Source: Gaeumannomyces sp. JS-464
Taxonomy: Eukaryota > Ascomycota > Sordariomycetes > Magnaporthales > Magnaporthaceae
NCBI GenBank assembly: GCA_002197995.1
Contig: NGZR01000001.1
Location: 10,602,001-10,666,000 of the forward strand
Length of the DNA stretch: 64,000 nt
Direction of reading: 5' to 3'
Positions 24,935 to 35,236 of the stretch are shown one piece after another. Every line of letters begins with the position of its first letter. Position 1 is the first letter of the stretch. Under the pieces are notes generated by a model. The model was given only the letters and a program-made list of their open reading frames with translations. It was not told where the DNA came from and ran no database searches. The position numbers and the translations under genes were made by a program.

Positions 24935-25786
24935 TCACTCGGCGTTCAGCTTCTCTGCATCCTGCTTCTCTTGGTCCTCGACCGCCTGCCTCGTCTGCAT
25001 AGCCTTCTTCGCCCCCTCGGGGTCCTGCATCTGTCGGAACATGGACATGGGATCGAACCACACATCGATCTTTTGGATCTGCAGCTTTTCGTTGACCTTG
25101 GCCACCACCACGCCCTCGATGTCGATCAGGCCGCCGTGGGCCTTGACGGTGACCTTTTCGCCTTTGCTGCGGCAGTGTGTTAGCCAAGAACTAAAATGAT
25201 CCCAAAAGACAGACCTACTGGTTGACGCCCACATAGTCCTCCTTGAACGTCCCCCAGTGCCGCCACCGGAAGGCCACCGCGGGCGGCCCGCTGTAGACCT
25301 CAAGCACCTCCCAGGCGAATGTGGGCATCATGCGCTTGAACGACTTGTGGCTCGCCTCGAACGACGACCGCATCGGGCAGTAGTACTCGTTGGACTCGAT
25401 GATGGCGTTGTACGTACCCACCTGCAGCATGTGCTCGCCCGACTGCGGCGGCCCGCCGTTGACCGAGAAGGTGTACTGCAGCGGGTCCACGGTGCGCCAG
25501 TCCTTGAGGTCCTTCTTGAAAGACGCCTCGATCTCCCAGTTCTTGACCAGCTTCTCGACCAGGTCGGGGAGGCTGCCGGCCGTGTGGCTCATCTTCTTAC
25601 CTGCGTGGTGTCAGGGTGGTCTGGATGCCTCCTGTGCTGGGGTGACTTACTGTCCTTCCAGACGGCGCGCGTCTTGCTGTAGTCAGGGGCTTTTCCATAG
25701 CGCCAGTTCGCCTCGTCCTTGAGGACGGCATTCTCGTCCGTCACGTAGTCGGGGAGGGTCGGCGTCTCTCTCGCTGCTGCTGCCAT
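24935..25786 (-). CDS. SnoaL/NTF2-like 'pathogen-related' protein
   Basis: There are three exons: 25786-25651, 25600-25219 and 25166-24935. Introns 25601-25650 and 25167-25218 have clean GT...AG ends. The total of 250 codons including the stop is exactly in frame, giving 249 aa. The start is MAAAARETPTLPDYVTDEN; an in-frame ATG 11 codons upstream exists. The blocks LPDYVTDENAVLKDEANWRYG, PDYSKTRAVW, AGSLPDLVEKLVKNWEIEASF and QYTFSVNGGPPQSGEHML match the plant 'pathogen-related protein' family, a SnoaL-like alpha+beta barrel. Biochemical function is unknown even in plants; a small hydrophobic ligand or hydrolase/cyclase role is possible. The C-terminal tail is charged and helical. No targeting signal is seen. 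Confidence 0.75.
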
Positions 25787-26664
25787 GTTGAAGCTTGGAG
25801 CCAATTCGAGTAAAAACACGGAGTAACGGTAGACTGCCGGAACAGATCAGATGGCCGTGGATGGACGGATGGACGAAATAACGGACGGCAGGCCATATAA
25901 GTTCATGCGGGGCAAAGGTCCATGCATGGTAGGACCGCAGGAACACTGCAGAACATTGCTTTCCGGCTATTTCTCGGCGTGCAGTAACAAACACACCCTC
26001 CATTATTGGCCGACATATAGCTTGCCGCCTGTCCTGATGGTTCGGGCTTGGAAGGCCAGGCCCGCATGGTCAGCTTCGATGCTGCGGTGGCTTCCACCAT
26101 TACGGTGCCGGCCGAACGCAAATCCCGCGTGCGGGCTGCGATCCTGCTAGCGGGAGTTAATGTTTTGCGTCGGCTCGGACCCCCATAGCAGCGTGACCTG
26201 GAAAACCTGCCCCGGCCCTTGGCATCGACCACGCCTGCTGACGCGCAAGCAATGGCAGATTCTAGTGAACCGCTGCGCTACAGACGCAACCCTTAGGTTA
26301 CCTAGAGCCGCAAAAACGGCGGATCCAGCTGCAAGCGATGCGGGAGCCAATTAACGTGGCAAGGCCGAGATCTCCATCCTCAGCCGGTCTCTTCCTGTCG
26401 ATATTCTCGTTCCGATTCGCCGGCAGCCGAGTCACTAAATCTGGCTGACAGCGGGGTTCCCCTACCCCTGAGGAAGCAGCCAATTTGTCAGGCCGGGTCG
26501 ATAGAAAGCCGAGCCATTGGCGAACTACTACGTGGCTCCATTTAATAACGAGCAAGATGCTCCGACTTATACGATAACCGGACAAAAGAAAAAAAGGCAA
26601 GGGACAGGAAGGTGAGCAAAAAAAGGTAGAGATGCGTGGTTTTCTACGTGGAGTGAAGTCCGTG
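25787..26664. other. intergenic
   Basis: Promoter side of the SnoaL-like gene and the 3' flank of the broken kinase gene. No gene is supported. Base composition starts to drop toward the RIP block. Confidence 0.4.
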
Positions 26665-27545
26665 CTAAAAGTGCCGAGCCTTCATGGCATACGGCTCTGG
26701 CAGCGCCCATTTGCGCATCCACTTCGACTCCAGCACCTCGTCTACACTGATTCTCTCTTCGGGATGAAAGGCAACCATCCCACAAATCAGCTCAGACAGC
26801 GGGTCGATCTCCTCGGGCTCCATGGTTTTCATGCCGGCTTCCCTCCTCGTTTCCTGTGACACAAGCTCCAGCTCTTGTTGCAGCGTCTCCGAAATATTAT
26901 TAGGCCATCCGTCACGCCCTTGAGGAGGCTCTGTCCGTTCTTTCCATCTAACAGTCCCTCTGTGAGAGATGGGGCTGAGCAACCCTTGTCGCATCCTCTC
27001 GTGCTTCTCCGCCCACTCGACCGAGAGTGGACTACCGAAAGCCTCCTGCCCCATGTCCCACCAGCCACCCCATCCGTCACACTGCCAAAGCAAGTGGCAG
27101 GACTCTGTCATGAACGACCATATCACAGGAGCCATGCCCAAATGTCGGCCGGGAACGAGAGCGAGCCGCACTGCGGGAGGAAGACTGCCTCGGGCGGCCT
27201 AAAGGAATGTGAGTATGCCATACCGTAATACGTCCTTGATGGCCCGGTTGTCGGATCGAAGGCCTCGCCAAAGCCCGTCAGGGTGAGCCGCGCGGCGCCG
27301 ATGTCGTAGTCATTGATTGTGATCAGCTCCGGCTTGGGGTCGGCCAGCATCGCGGGGAAGTAGATACGCGCGGGGACGCCGGCTGGCAGGCCCTCAGCGC
27401 GCCGTTCGTCTATTCTCTCCACTGGGCTGGACATGGGCTTTTCGTACACGTCATGAAGCTGCTGGTTGGAGAGGTGGTCGAATATGGGCGGCGGCTTGCC
27501 GATCAGGATCTGTTTCTCGCAGATGTCTTACCAGGTTAGCAGCTA

Positions 27546-29407
27546 AGTCAAGACCCCTGTCTTCCGCCCCCCCTACTTTCCGCCACCCCGATCTGCAACG
27601 CCCTGCATCCAACACGCCCATTTCATTCCGCAATTGTGATCTTTCCTAGCCAACTACAATACAATCAGATATATGGTCCGAATCGTTAGGTGCAGGAGAT
27701 TCTTTTGGATTTATTGGCAGATCGCCATCTTCCTATTGTGCACGCCTAATATCGCCAATCCGCACAAAGGCTTCGTTTGGGTCCGGAAGCACCTTTTTCC
27801 GCCGCAACGGCCGTGCAACCTCCAATTCTGCCTATAAGCGCATGCTTTTGTGTTTAAAGGTAACCAAAGCGATATTTTTCTCGTTGTAGGCTTTAGTAAG
27901 CTTTTGGAATAACAAACGGGCCGTTCGGCCGAGCCGGAAGTTGTGTGCAAATGTGGCCATTTGGGTGCGCATTTGGATCGTCGTTTTGGGGGTTTGCAAC
28001 ACCATATCTAGTGGCATAAAGTACTTAAAATAGGTACTTTAAGCAACCCTCTCGGTTTCCAAAGCGGCCTTTGCAGCCTGGGACGCTTTGGCGTTGCTAT
28101 TTTCAAAGAAAAGGGGGCTTATAAAAGGCTTACTGATTTTTAAGGGCCATAGGCCGGTAGTAGCCCAACCCGTTTTAATAACACGGGGTATAAAGGCCTC
28201 CTCTTTTGCTTTGTAATAGCAGTTAAAAAAGTGACGTTTTCCGATGATAGTTAACGTGCAAAAGGCTGCAAAAAAGCCGTTATGCCGACGATAAGTCTTT
28301 TTAACCGTATTAAAAACCGTTAAATCGAAAGGCTAAAAAACGTAAAAGCTGTGGAAAGGCAAATAAAAAAGCTAAATGTTATTCTGTGCATAAAAATATA
28401 TAAAGGCTTTTGTTGCGTGCGATTCGTGGCCGTTTAGGACCAAAAGCCGGCGATTTTTAAGGGTGATCGGGGCCGTATTCGGAAAGAAGATATCCTTAAG
28501 CCATTTAACCCCCGTTGCATCGTTTGTCCACCTTTTTTATGTTGCATAAAACTTTTAAAGCTCGAACTTTTTTTAATTTTCCAGCGGAAACCACTGGTTT
28601 TGTACCGACAATCCTTTGAAAATAACGAAAAGGTAAAGCGCTTTTCCGGTGGCCGAAATACACTCGATAATAGTCGTTTAACCACGGTTTCCAAGGGCTT
28701 TTTTCTGCAGGGGTTTGCACCCTTTGATACCCAATACAAGGCCGTTGGATCCGAGGCCTTCCATAAGCCCGCACTCGTCGAAATTGTACCTGTTTTCCAG
28801 CTTAATAGCTTTGACGGCAGGCACTTCTAAACAAGGCCACCACGCTTTAATCACCTTCGTTAAAGCGCCGTTAACGCGTGCGTTTTCTATCCGACGTGGC
28901 TTTTGGGTTTTAAGGATCGGGTATCGGGCCAAAAAACGAGCCACCCAACGCTTCCCGGGGGCCTGGGGGTCGCCGTTCTGTTCGAGGATCCGGCCGGCGA
29001 TATAGCGCAACTCCGCATGCGTTGGAGGGTACCCTAGGGCGATTTGGATAAGGACCCAATTGGCCAAAAAAAGCTCTTGTGCCGGGTTAACGCGTTAACG
29101 GTGCCCTTAAGCCCGGGCGGAGGGCAGGGCGCCTTGGAGGCGGTCACGGAGGGTAGACCTCGGGATACCCCATGTTTTCGAGGCCGACTTGATCGAGGCG
29201 CCGGCGCGCACGCCCTCGAGGGCGCACGCGATCTCTGTTTCCGTATATTGCTTCATGAAGGGTTTGGCATTAAAATGCACCAAAAAAGAGGCCGAACGAG
29301 CAATTGTGCGTTAAATGGCGACGCGTTGAAGTTGACGCGTTGAAAATCGGGAGGTTGGGATCGGGGTGGCGGAAAGTAGGGGGGGGCGGAAGACAGGGGT
29401 CTTGACT
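27546..29407 (-). mobile_element. Fot1/pogo (Tc1-mariner superfamily) DNA transposon, RIP-mutated
   Basis: The ends are 48/49-bp inverted repeats (27546-27593 and 29359-29407) that begin AGTCAAGACCCCTGTC and differ by one C in a C-run, with weaker similarity inward. TA dinucleotides at 27544-27545 and 29408-29409 are the target-site duplication. The 1,862-bp length matches the fungal Fot1 class. The internal transposase is on the minus strand. The high end-to-end identity of the repeats suggests that insertion was not very old, even though the interior carries stops. Confidence 0.92.
27733..29256 (-). pseudogene. Fot1/pogo transposase relic
   Basis: ATG 29256 reads MKQYTETEIACALEGV and TWGIPRSTLRDRL, the pogo-type HTH DNA-binding domain. 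A stop follows, then LPPTHAELRYIAGRILE and PGKRWVARFLARYP (CENP-B-type HTH). The DDE domain shows YNFDECGLMEG (first Asp), WTNDATGVKWLKDIF, and LLVLNGHESH, where the usual second Asp of LVLDGHxSH is Asn. The C-terminus ends RKKVLPDPNEAFV...RRAQ. Several TAA/TAG codons and frame changes interrupt it, so it cannot be autonomous. The D-to-N change corresponds to G-to-A (C-to-T on the other strand), the RIP direction. Confidence 0.85.
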
Positions 29408-30750
29408 TACCAGTACTACGGCATCAAAGATCTGCTTACCCTACGCACAACGTTGTTACTACGCAGAAAAGCAACAGCCAGCGCAAGTTGGGCGGACAAC
29501 ACCCTTCCTACTGGCAGCTGGAATGGGGTGAACACGTCGTTCCAATCCCTGATTTCGAACAGAGAAGCTCGGGTTGGAGGTATTACAATGCAGTCATGTT
29601 CCCCGTCCGGACCGCTGAGGACAAAACTGTTGAGCACCAACGGCACAAAGTGGCGTCCCGGGTGCTGTGCTTCTCCTCCTGCTGCTGCTGTGCTGTCCGG
29701 CCCAGCCTTTTCAGGATAGCAACGTTATGCTTCGGGCCCCGTTGGAGTCGGACGCTGCTGTCGAAGCCATCCGAGGGGCCGATCTTAATGGCGACATACC
29801 GCTGAGTTTCGGCGTCCTTGGCGAGCTAGACTGTTAAAACCGCCCCGTGGCTAAACTCGCCCACTAATTACAATGTAGCGACTTTTTTGGAACGTGTCAC
29901 CGATTTCGATGGGGTGGTTATAGCCTTCGGAGTACCTGTACGGATCCTCAAGGCCCTTTAGGAGACCAAGATCGAATCGTATGTCTTTGTTCTTCTTCAA
30001 CCAGGAGTACACTTTGCGTGCCTGGTGGCCGGCAGGTGCCATTAGCCATAATGTAAACGGCCCTCGACAGAACGCCCGTAAAGAGCACGAGGCCCCGAAA
30101 GGTCGGAAAATTCCACGCAGCCGAGGAGGCATCGTGCTCCGCGCGGCTATAAGCGTTTGCTCTCGCGGGTTGAAATGAGGGCATAGTAATTCATATCAGC
30201 CTTTAAAAGCCTGTCCTAAACTATCGGGTTTTTGGTTTTTTTAACCCCCCCCTGCCGGTTTTTTGGATAAGCGAGGATCGTTATAAAGGGCCCTGCAATA
30301 CAAAATGTACCTTTATAAATAAATTTGTTTATTTTTAACCCCTGGTAATCGTTCGCAAGCGAATTTCCCTTTTAGGAGGTGGCAAAAAAAAAAAAGATTT
30401 ATTAATATCTAGTCCTATTTGCACATACTAAACCCCCCGTGCCCGGCTTTTTGCACATGCCTAACCCTTTCTAGGGCGGCCCTTTTTGTTACAGCGGGTA
30501 GGGGCTAGAAAAAATAAGCGGCAAAAAAGATGGTATTTTGAATAAGCTAAGGCTGGAGGCCCTACCTAGGAGGAAATCTTTATCTATTGTAGCCTAAAGG
30601 CCCGTGCGGAAGCCTGGGCACGTAACGGGCCTTTATATGCCGTGACATTTTTTGGGTTCGAAATTTTTCCAAGTTAAACTTTTTCGAAAGCGGGAAAAAG
30701 GGTCGTTAGCTTTATATATTTAACAAGTAGCAAAGGAGGTGGTAAAAAAG

Positions 30751-30804
30751 CCCTTGTCGGCCTCGCCTGGTGCGTGTCACGCACCGCGGCGAGGCCGACG
30801 AGGG
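30751..30804. repeat. near-perfect 54-nt hairpin
   Basis: Arm 30751-30767 pairs with 30788-30804 with one T/C difference (a G:T wobble), and 30769-30776 pairs with 30778-30785 around a one-base loop. It is GC-rich amid AT-rich RIP sequence. It could be abutting inverted termini, a foldback element or a Helitron-type terminal hairpin. Confidence 0.8.
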
Positions 30805-30894
30805 TTTTTAACAAGCACCAGGGCCTTATAACGCGGCTTTGCCGGTAAATCCCCCGTAAAAACCCGCTCCTTTGCGACAGCTAGGGCCCGCGGT

Positions 30895-31048
30895 CCGCGA
30901 CTCGTTGTCCTGCGAAAAGATACTTTTGGCGGGTTTTCCGAAAGATTTTCACAAGGGTTTGCGCGGACCCGCAAACTGGTTTTCAAGCGGTTTTTTAAAA
31001 ATAGTATGGAAAAACCAAAAACCCTGATTTAGTTTAAAACAGGCCCTA
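30895..31048 (+). repeat. diverged copy of the AAA ATPase 5' region
   Basis: This shares, in order, CGACTCGTTG, TACTTTTGGCGGGTTT, CAAGCGGTTTT and TAGTATGGAAAAA with 43058-43230, which spans the ATG of the AAA gene. It lies downstream of the hairpin and is heavily mutated. Confidence 0.6.
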
Positions 31049-31382
31049 ATGTAAGCGGCAAACGTGGCGTTAAAGTTAATTTGGCACGAAAATCTTCCGG
31101 GTAACATTAGGCCTTCACTGGAAATTAGGAAGGAACGGTATGCAAGCAAAGTTAAAAAAAACATGTACCACTACGAAAAAATGTAATGTCGTCTTCTTTT
31201 TGGAAAAACTCGAAACCGGTCTCGGTGGCTCCAGCTTTGCCCCAGCAGGTGTCGGTGCTTCGGATGCTCCTTGTAGGAAATCAATGGAAGCATATCTTTT
31301 ACAGCCACGTGTAGCAACTTTCACCCGCTCTCTTACCATCCATAACTAAAAGTTAAAGGCTTTTCCCGGCCACCCACCTTTT

Positions 31383-31840
31383 TTGCTCCCGCACCCACCC
31401 TTACCCCGATATCGTTGGTCCCCGGGCCATATGGGAATCCCCGGAAACGAAAAGGCAAACGCCGAAGCAAAGTTGGGATCGGCCTTGCCAATACCCCAAC
31501 ATTTTAAACCAACGGTGGCCGGAGTAAAGGCTTTAGCCCGGAAAACAGCCCGGGACGCTCGGAACGCATGGTTTACAAACAACTTTCCGGATCGGTATAA
31601 GGCTATAGGCCTCCCGCGGCACCACAACACACGCCCGAAGCATTGCAACTGCACCGGAAGGTATTGCAACGGCTAATAGCCGCACGCACCGGCCACGGGG
31701 ATTTCGACTGGTACCACCGAAAGTTCCAGCACGAAGACGATAACCCGTGCCGCTGCGGAAAAAACAAATCCCTTCCCACCTTGTGTTTTGCAGGTTGGCT
31801 AAAACGGTAGAAAATAAATGGCCTATAGCGGACCCCTCCC
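31383..31840 (+). pseudogene. Tad1-like LINE, RNase H domain relic
   Basis: YRWSPGHMGIPGNEKANAEA is the RNase H signature found at the C-terminus of fungal Tad1-type non-LTR ORF2. After a frame break the text continues LIAARTGHGDFDWYHRKFQ and CRCG, the conserved tail of these proteins. The 5' part of the element (endonuclease, reverse transcriptase) is absent here, as expected of a truncated copy. Nearby GCACGCACCCTTTTTGCTCC-type segments at about 31365, 32310, 35045 and 39120 recur in both orientations. Confidence 0.7.
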
Positions 31841-32340
31841 CGGCTTCCGACAAGCCCGGATATTGGAAACGGCTTTTTCAAAAGCCCTCCCTTTTTGCTT
31901 CGTTCGTCGAAGCAACCAACTACTATACTATCGCTGGACGATAACAACGGGGCCTAAAAGGCCCGCATATATCCTTTTCCTTATTACACCTTTTACCTTT
32001 TCCTTTTGTACCACCAGGACTAACAGTAGGCTCGTTAGTCCCCCGCACCTCCGGCCGGGCCTTGGGGGTCCCGAGGACCTTCCAGCCTAAACCCCGGCCC
32101 CACCCCTTTATCGGCACACTCGCCGGCCGAACGCACTACTACCACCCGCAGCGCTTTACAACGCCCTGGCGTATATACATACGCCTTACCGCCGATCGCC
32201 CGCTCACTAATAAGGAGCGCTGGAACGCGGCCCGACTTCCGTATGCTTTCGGGTTTAACTTTGCTAGCCGCCGGATAGCAACATATAGCTTAAAAAGCCC
32301 TTCCCGGGCACGCACCCTTTTTGCTCCCACACGCACTCCA

Positions 32341-33070
32341 CCCCGATATCGGCGCGCATGGACTTTTTTATAGCGCACCCATATAAACGAACATGGGCTT
32401 TAATGCAAGCAGGCGCTCGATTAAAAAAAGGGAAGTAAATAAAAGTTATCGCCAAATGCATTTTATTAGTAAAAAATAAAAACCCGGTGTTAAACCTCCA
32501 AATTACACATAAAAAGTTAAAAGGCACGGCGTTAAAGCCGTTTATCTAGGGCTATAAAAGGGCTTAAAAGCTCGCAAAAGGATTAAAAAAATCGTTAGAA
32601 GCCGGCGCAAGCGCTGGAAAGAACGTGGAGGCCTTCCCGGCCAGCCTTAAAAGCAGGGCGGCCGGCGTTAAAAGCAAGGTGGCCGGCGTTAAGGGCAGGG
32701 GAGTGCCGAAAGTAAAAGCCGGACCCTCGTTAGCCTCGTTAGCCTCGTCACGTGCATTTAAAAAGGCACCCAGTTCGTGTTAAAAGTAATCCCGCCTTGC
32801 GCTGGCCTGTATACCCGTGCGGGCGCGGGTGCGAGGCCTTGCCGCCGGCGCCTCGTTAAACGGGCCGGCGCTTGGAAGCCGGCCTTTTTTAACCCTAACC
32901 GGCTTTGTAACTCGCAGTAAAGGGTCGTGCGTAAAGCGATTGCCCGGGTGCAGCCAAAAGCTATTTACGGCGGCAATTTGCAGGCCAAAAGCTTGCGAAT
33001 CCCGGCGTTGAACCTTTTGCAGTGCAATAAGCTCGTAAAGGCAGGGCAGGCCGTATTGCGCACGCGTAAA
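32341..33070 (+). repeat. direct repeat, copy A (empty MULE site)
   Basis: This about 730-bp segment starts CCCCGATATCG and runs through TATAGCGCACC, GGTGTTAAACC, GGCACGGCGTTAAAGCCG, TGCGCTGGCC and GCAGGCCGT. It matches 35205-35236 joined to 38194-38885 at about three-quarters identity by eye. In this copy the MULE target site is uninterrupted. Confidence 0.8.
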
Positions 33071-33289
33071 GTTAGTGCAAAGGCCGATATTTAAGCCGGT
33101 TGGGTGCTTGCGGGAGGGGAACGTTAATAAGGCACGGAGGTTAATTTGTTCGAGGAGATTAAAGCACTATAACGACGCTCGTAAAGGAAGGGCCCTTGCC
33201 CACGAACGGCCGGCGTAATCCCACCTTACGCGCGCGTGGGAAGCCCGTTGGCGGTCCTTAAAAGCCGCGATTTTATGCCCCGTTTGCAA

Positions 33290-34430
33290 GCGAGTTGCCT
33301 GTTTAACTTGGGCCAACGTTAATCGAAAGGAAGGTCGTACGTTTTAAAGATTCGTAATTCCCTTCGGCGCCGGCGGTACTAATTACGCTTTGATTAAGGT
33401 TGTATTTGGTATAACAACAAGCCTATTGCCGTCGAAAAGGCCAAACGGTTTGTTGCAAATAGTTAATTAAGCTCGTTTGTTTAAAAAACTTTCTTATAAG
33501 CTTATCCATGGCTTTTTTATACGCTTAACGGTTCTTAGCATAAACGACGTGCTTCCAAAAGGTAAAAAAGCCGGCCCGGGTATGGGAAACCTCGTTAGGG
33601 TCGTGTTAGTAGGCATCCAAGCCTTAAGCAAACCAAATCCGTTGGTAACTGTTATTAAAAGTACGTAAATCCTCCTCGTTAGCCTTGTTAGCCTCGCCTT
33701 CGTTAGGGCCCGCCCGGCCCTCAACTCTCGCCGGGCCTCGTTTTAGGAATCTTAATTAGGCGATCCTTTAAGGGCTTTCGCGGCCGCAAATTTGCTCCAT
33801 TTCTTTTTTATTTAAAGGACAACGTCGGCGTTTATATAATAAACGCAAAGCTGCATTTTTGCGAGGGGAAAACGGGCTTAAAAGCCGGCGCGCAAGCGGG
33901 AATCTAAGTCCGTAAAAGCGACTTTAAGGGCGGGGATTTCGAAGGTTAATAAAAAATCGCGAAAAGCACCAAAAAGCTAAAAAAAGTCGCCTTCGTCTCG
34001 TTATTTATTAGCCCCCAAAAAGCCGGTATCGTCGTGCGTTCGTTAATTAGGATTACAGCCGTTAAAAGGTGCATATTATTGCGGTTCGTTTTATAAGTAA
34101 CGTCGATTTAAAAGCAGTGCGGGTTGGCTCGAAAGAAAGGGACGGCTTTTTCGTATGCCTAAGCAACGCCGGCAAAAGTGGTAGTCGTTTTTAAATTTCC
34201 CTAAAGGAAATCGGGCGGGTTAAAAGCTTTAAATACGACTTTCGGGTCGTTTAAAGCCCGCATTAAAACCGCGGCAAATTTATATCCGTTAACCTCCGCC
34301 TTCCTATAGGCCGCTTTATATTTGTATAACGTTAGTAGGCTTTAAGCACGGTAGGAAAACGGGCCCGGCAAAGGTCGAATATCGATCGCGTGCGGACGGT
34401 AAAGTTTTCGAATAAAAAGTGTAGAACTTT
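33290..34430 (-). pseudogene. second MULE transposase relic, inverted
   Basis: On the minus strand IDVTYKTNRNNMHLLTAV and LITNETKATF match IDVTYKTNKHQMHLFSAV and LIANETEETF of the plus-strand MULE at 35237-38193. Further on, GFFTFWKHVVYAKN matches the same region of the first copy at 36945-36985. No end repeats are recognised for this copy. Many stops are present. Confidence 0.7.
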
Positions 34431-34867
34431 AATGCCTATTAGTAAGGGCTAAGGCTTGTTAGCGAACGGAAGGCCTTATTGCGTTAGGAGGGAGGCGACC
34501 GTGCTTTGGTGGGTAAAACTCGTTATTTTGGCGCTCCAAAGGCCTTCGTTAGCTTTAAAGCGTTGCATAATAAAGCCGTACGTGCAGTTGGATATTTGGA
34601 AGGTGCTTGTGCGCAAACGGAAGGCCCGGGAAGCCCGCGGCCGTGGCCGGAAAAGGCACCCGGCTTCGAGCTTTTTAAAGCCTTGGGAGTCGGATTGCGA
34701 TCGTACGGTTGTTATTTGGATCCCTCGGCGTCGAAATAAGCGCTTATGGCTTGCATAAGGGCCTCGTAGGTAGGGTAAAAGGTTAAAAGGACCTTTACGG
34801 GGTTGCGGTCCAAAAGAGGCCGTTTTAGTCCGTTGAAAGGGTTGCAACCTCGTTAAAGGCCGGCTTA

Positions 34868-34945
34868 GCCTCGGCGGGAATCGAACCCGCGGCTCGTATC
34901 GTCGTCGCTCGAAATCGTAATTACTTCGTTTATGGTAGCGGTTGT
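34868..34945 (-). other. tRNA-like 3' half relic
   Basis: On the minus strand a T-arm-like GCGGGTTCGATTCCCGC occurs (a perfect 5-bp stem with a B-box). No matching acceptor stem or anticodon arm could be drawn, so it is more likely tRNA-derived repeat than a functional gene. Confidence 0.35.
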
Positions 34946-35236
34946 TAAAAAATGGATTAAAAATGGCACCAAGTTTAATTTGCAAGCAAAATTACGTGGG
35001 CTGCGAAACCGGAAGCCAGGCATTGCACGGGTTAAAAGTGGGGCGGAGTGCGTGTGGGAGCAAAAAGGGTGCGTGCCCGGGAAGGGCTTTTAGCCTAATA
35101 TTTAGCTTAGGTAGCGCTAGCACGTTATATGCCCCTTGGGAGGCAAGGACTGGTAATCCCGACTTACTAACGTTAAATATACTTACTTACTTACTTATTT
35201 ACTTACCTCGATATCGTTGCGCATGGACTTTTCTAT

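Larger units (their letters stand above)
26665..30132 (-). pseudogene. SRPK-like serine/threonine kinase gene, broken and carrying a Fot1/pogo insertion
   Basis: On the minus strand the parts read in order: RKVYSWLKKNKDIRFDLG and EDPYRYSEGYNHPIEIGD, then a glycine loop in a new frame, LAKDAETQRYVAIKIGPSDG (VAIK Lys), FVLSGPDGEHDCIVIPPT, and FQLPVGRVLSAQLALAVAFL. After the transposon come DICEKQILIGKPPPIFDHLS, YEKPMSSPVERIDERR, GFGEAFDP (DFG Asp replaced by Gly), and the C-lobe to ...KARHF. This is the fungal SRPK-like family. The GxxSTVWLAKD position has TAG for Trp at 29826-29828, a RIP-type change. Frame breaks also lie near 29655 and 27140, and the HGD catalytic loop reads RRD or is lost. 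It cannot make a working kinase as sequenced. The 1,862-bp element lies between donor GTAAGC (29439) and acceptor AAG (27527); without it the intron would be 49 nt. Confidence 0.8.

Noticed and set aside
34868..34945. Functional tRNA gene
   Set aside because: Only the T-arm is convincing; no acceptor stem or anticodon arm could be paired.
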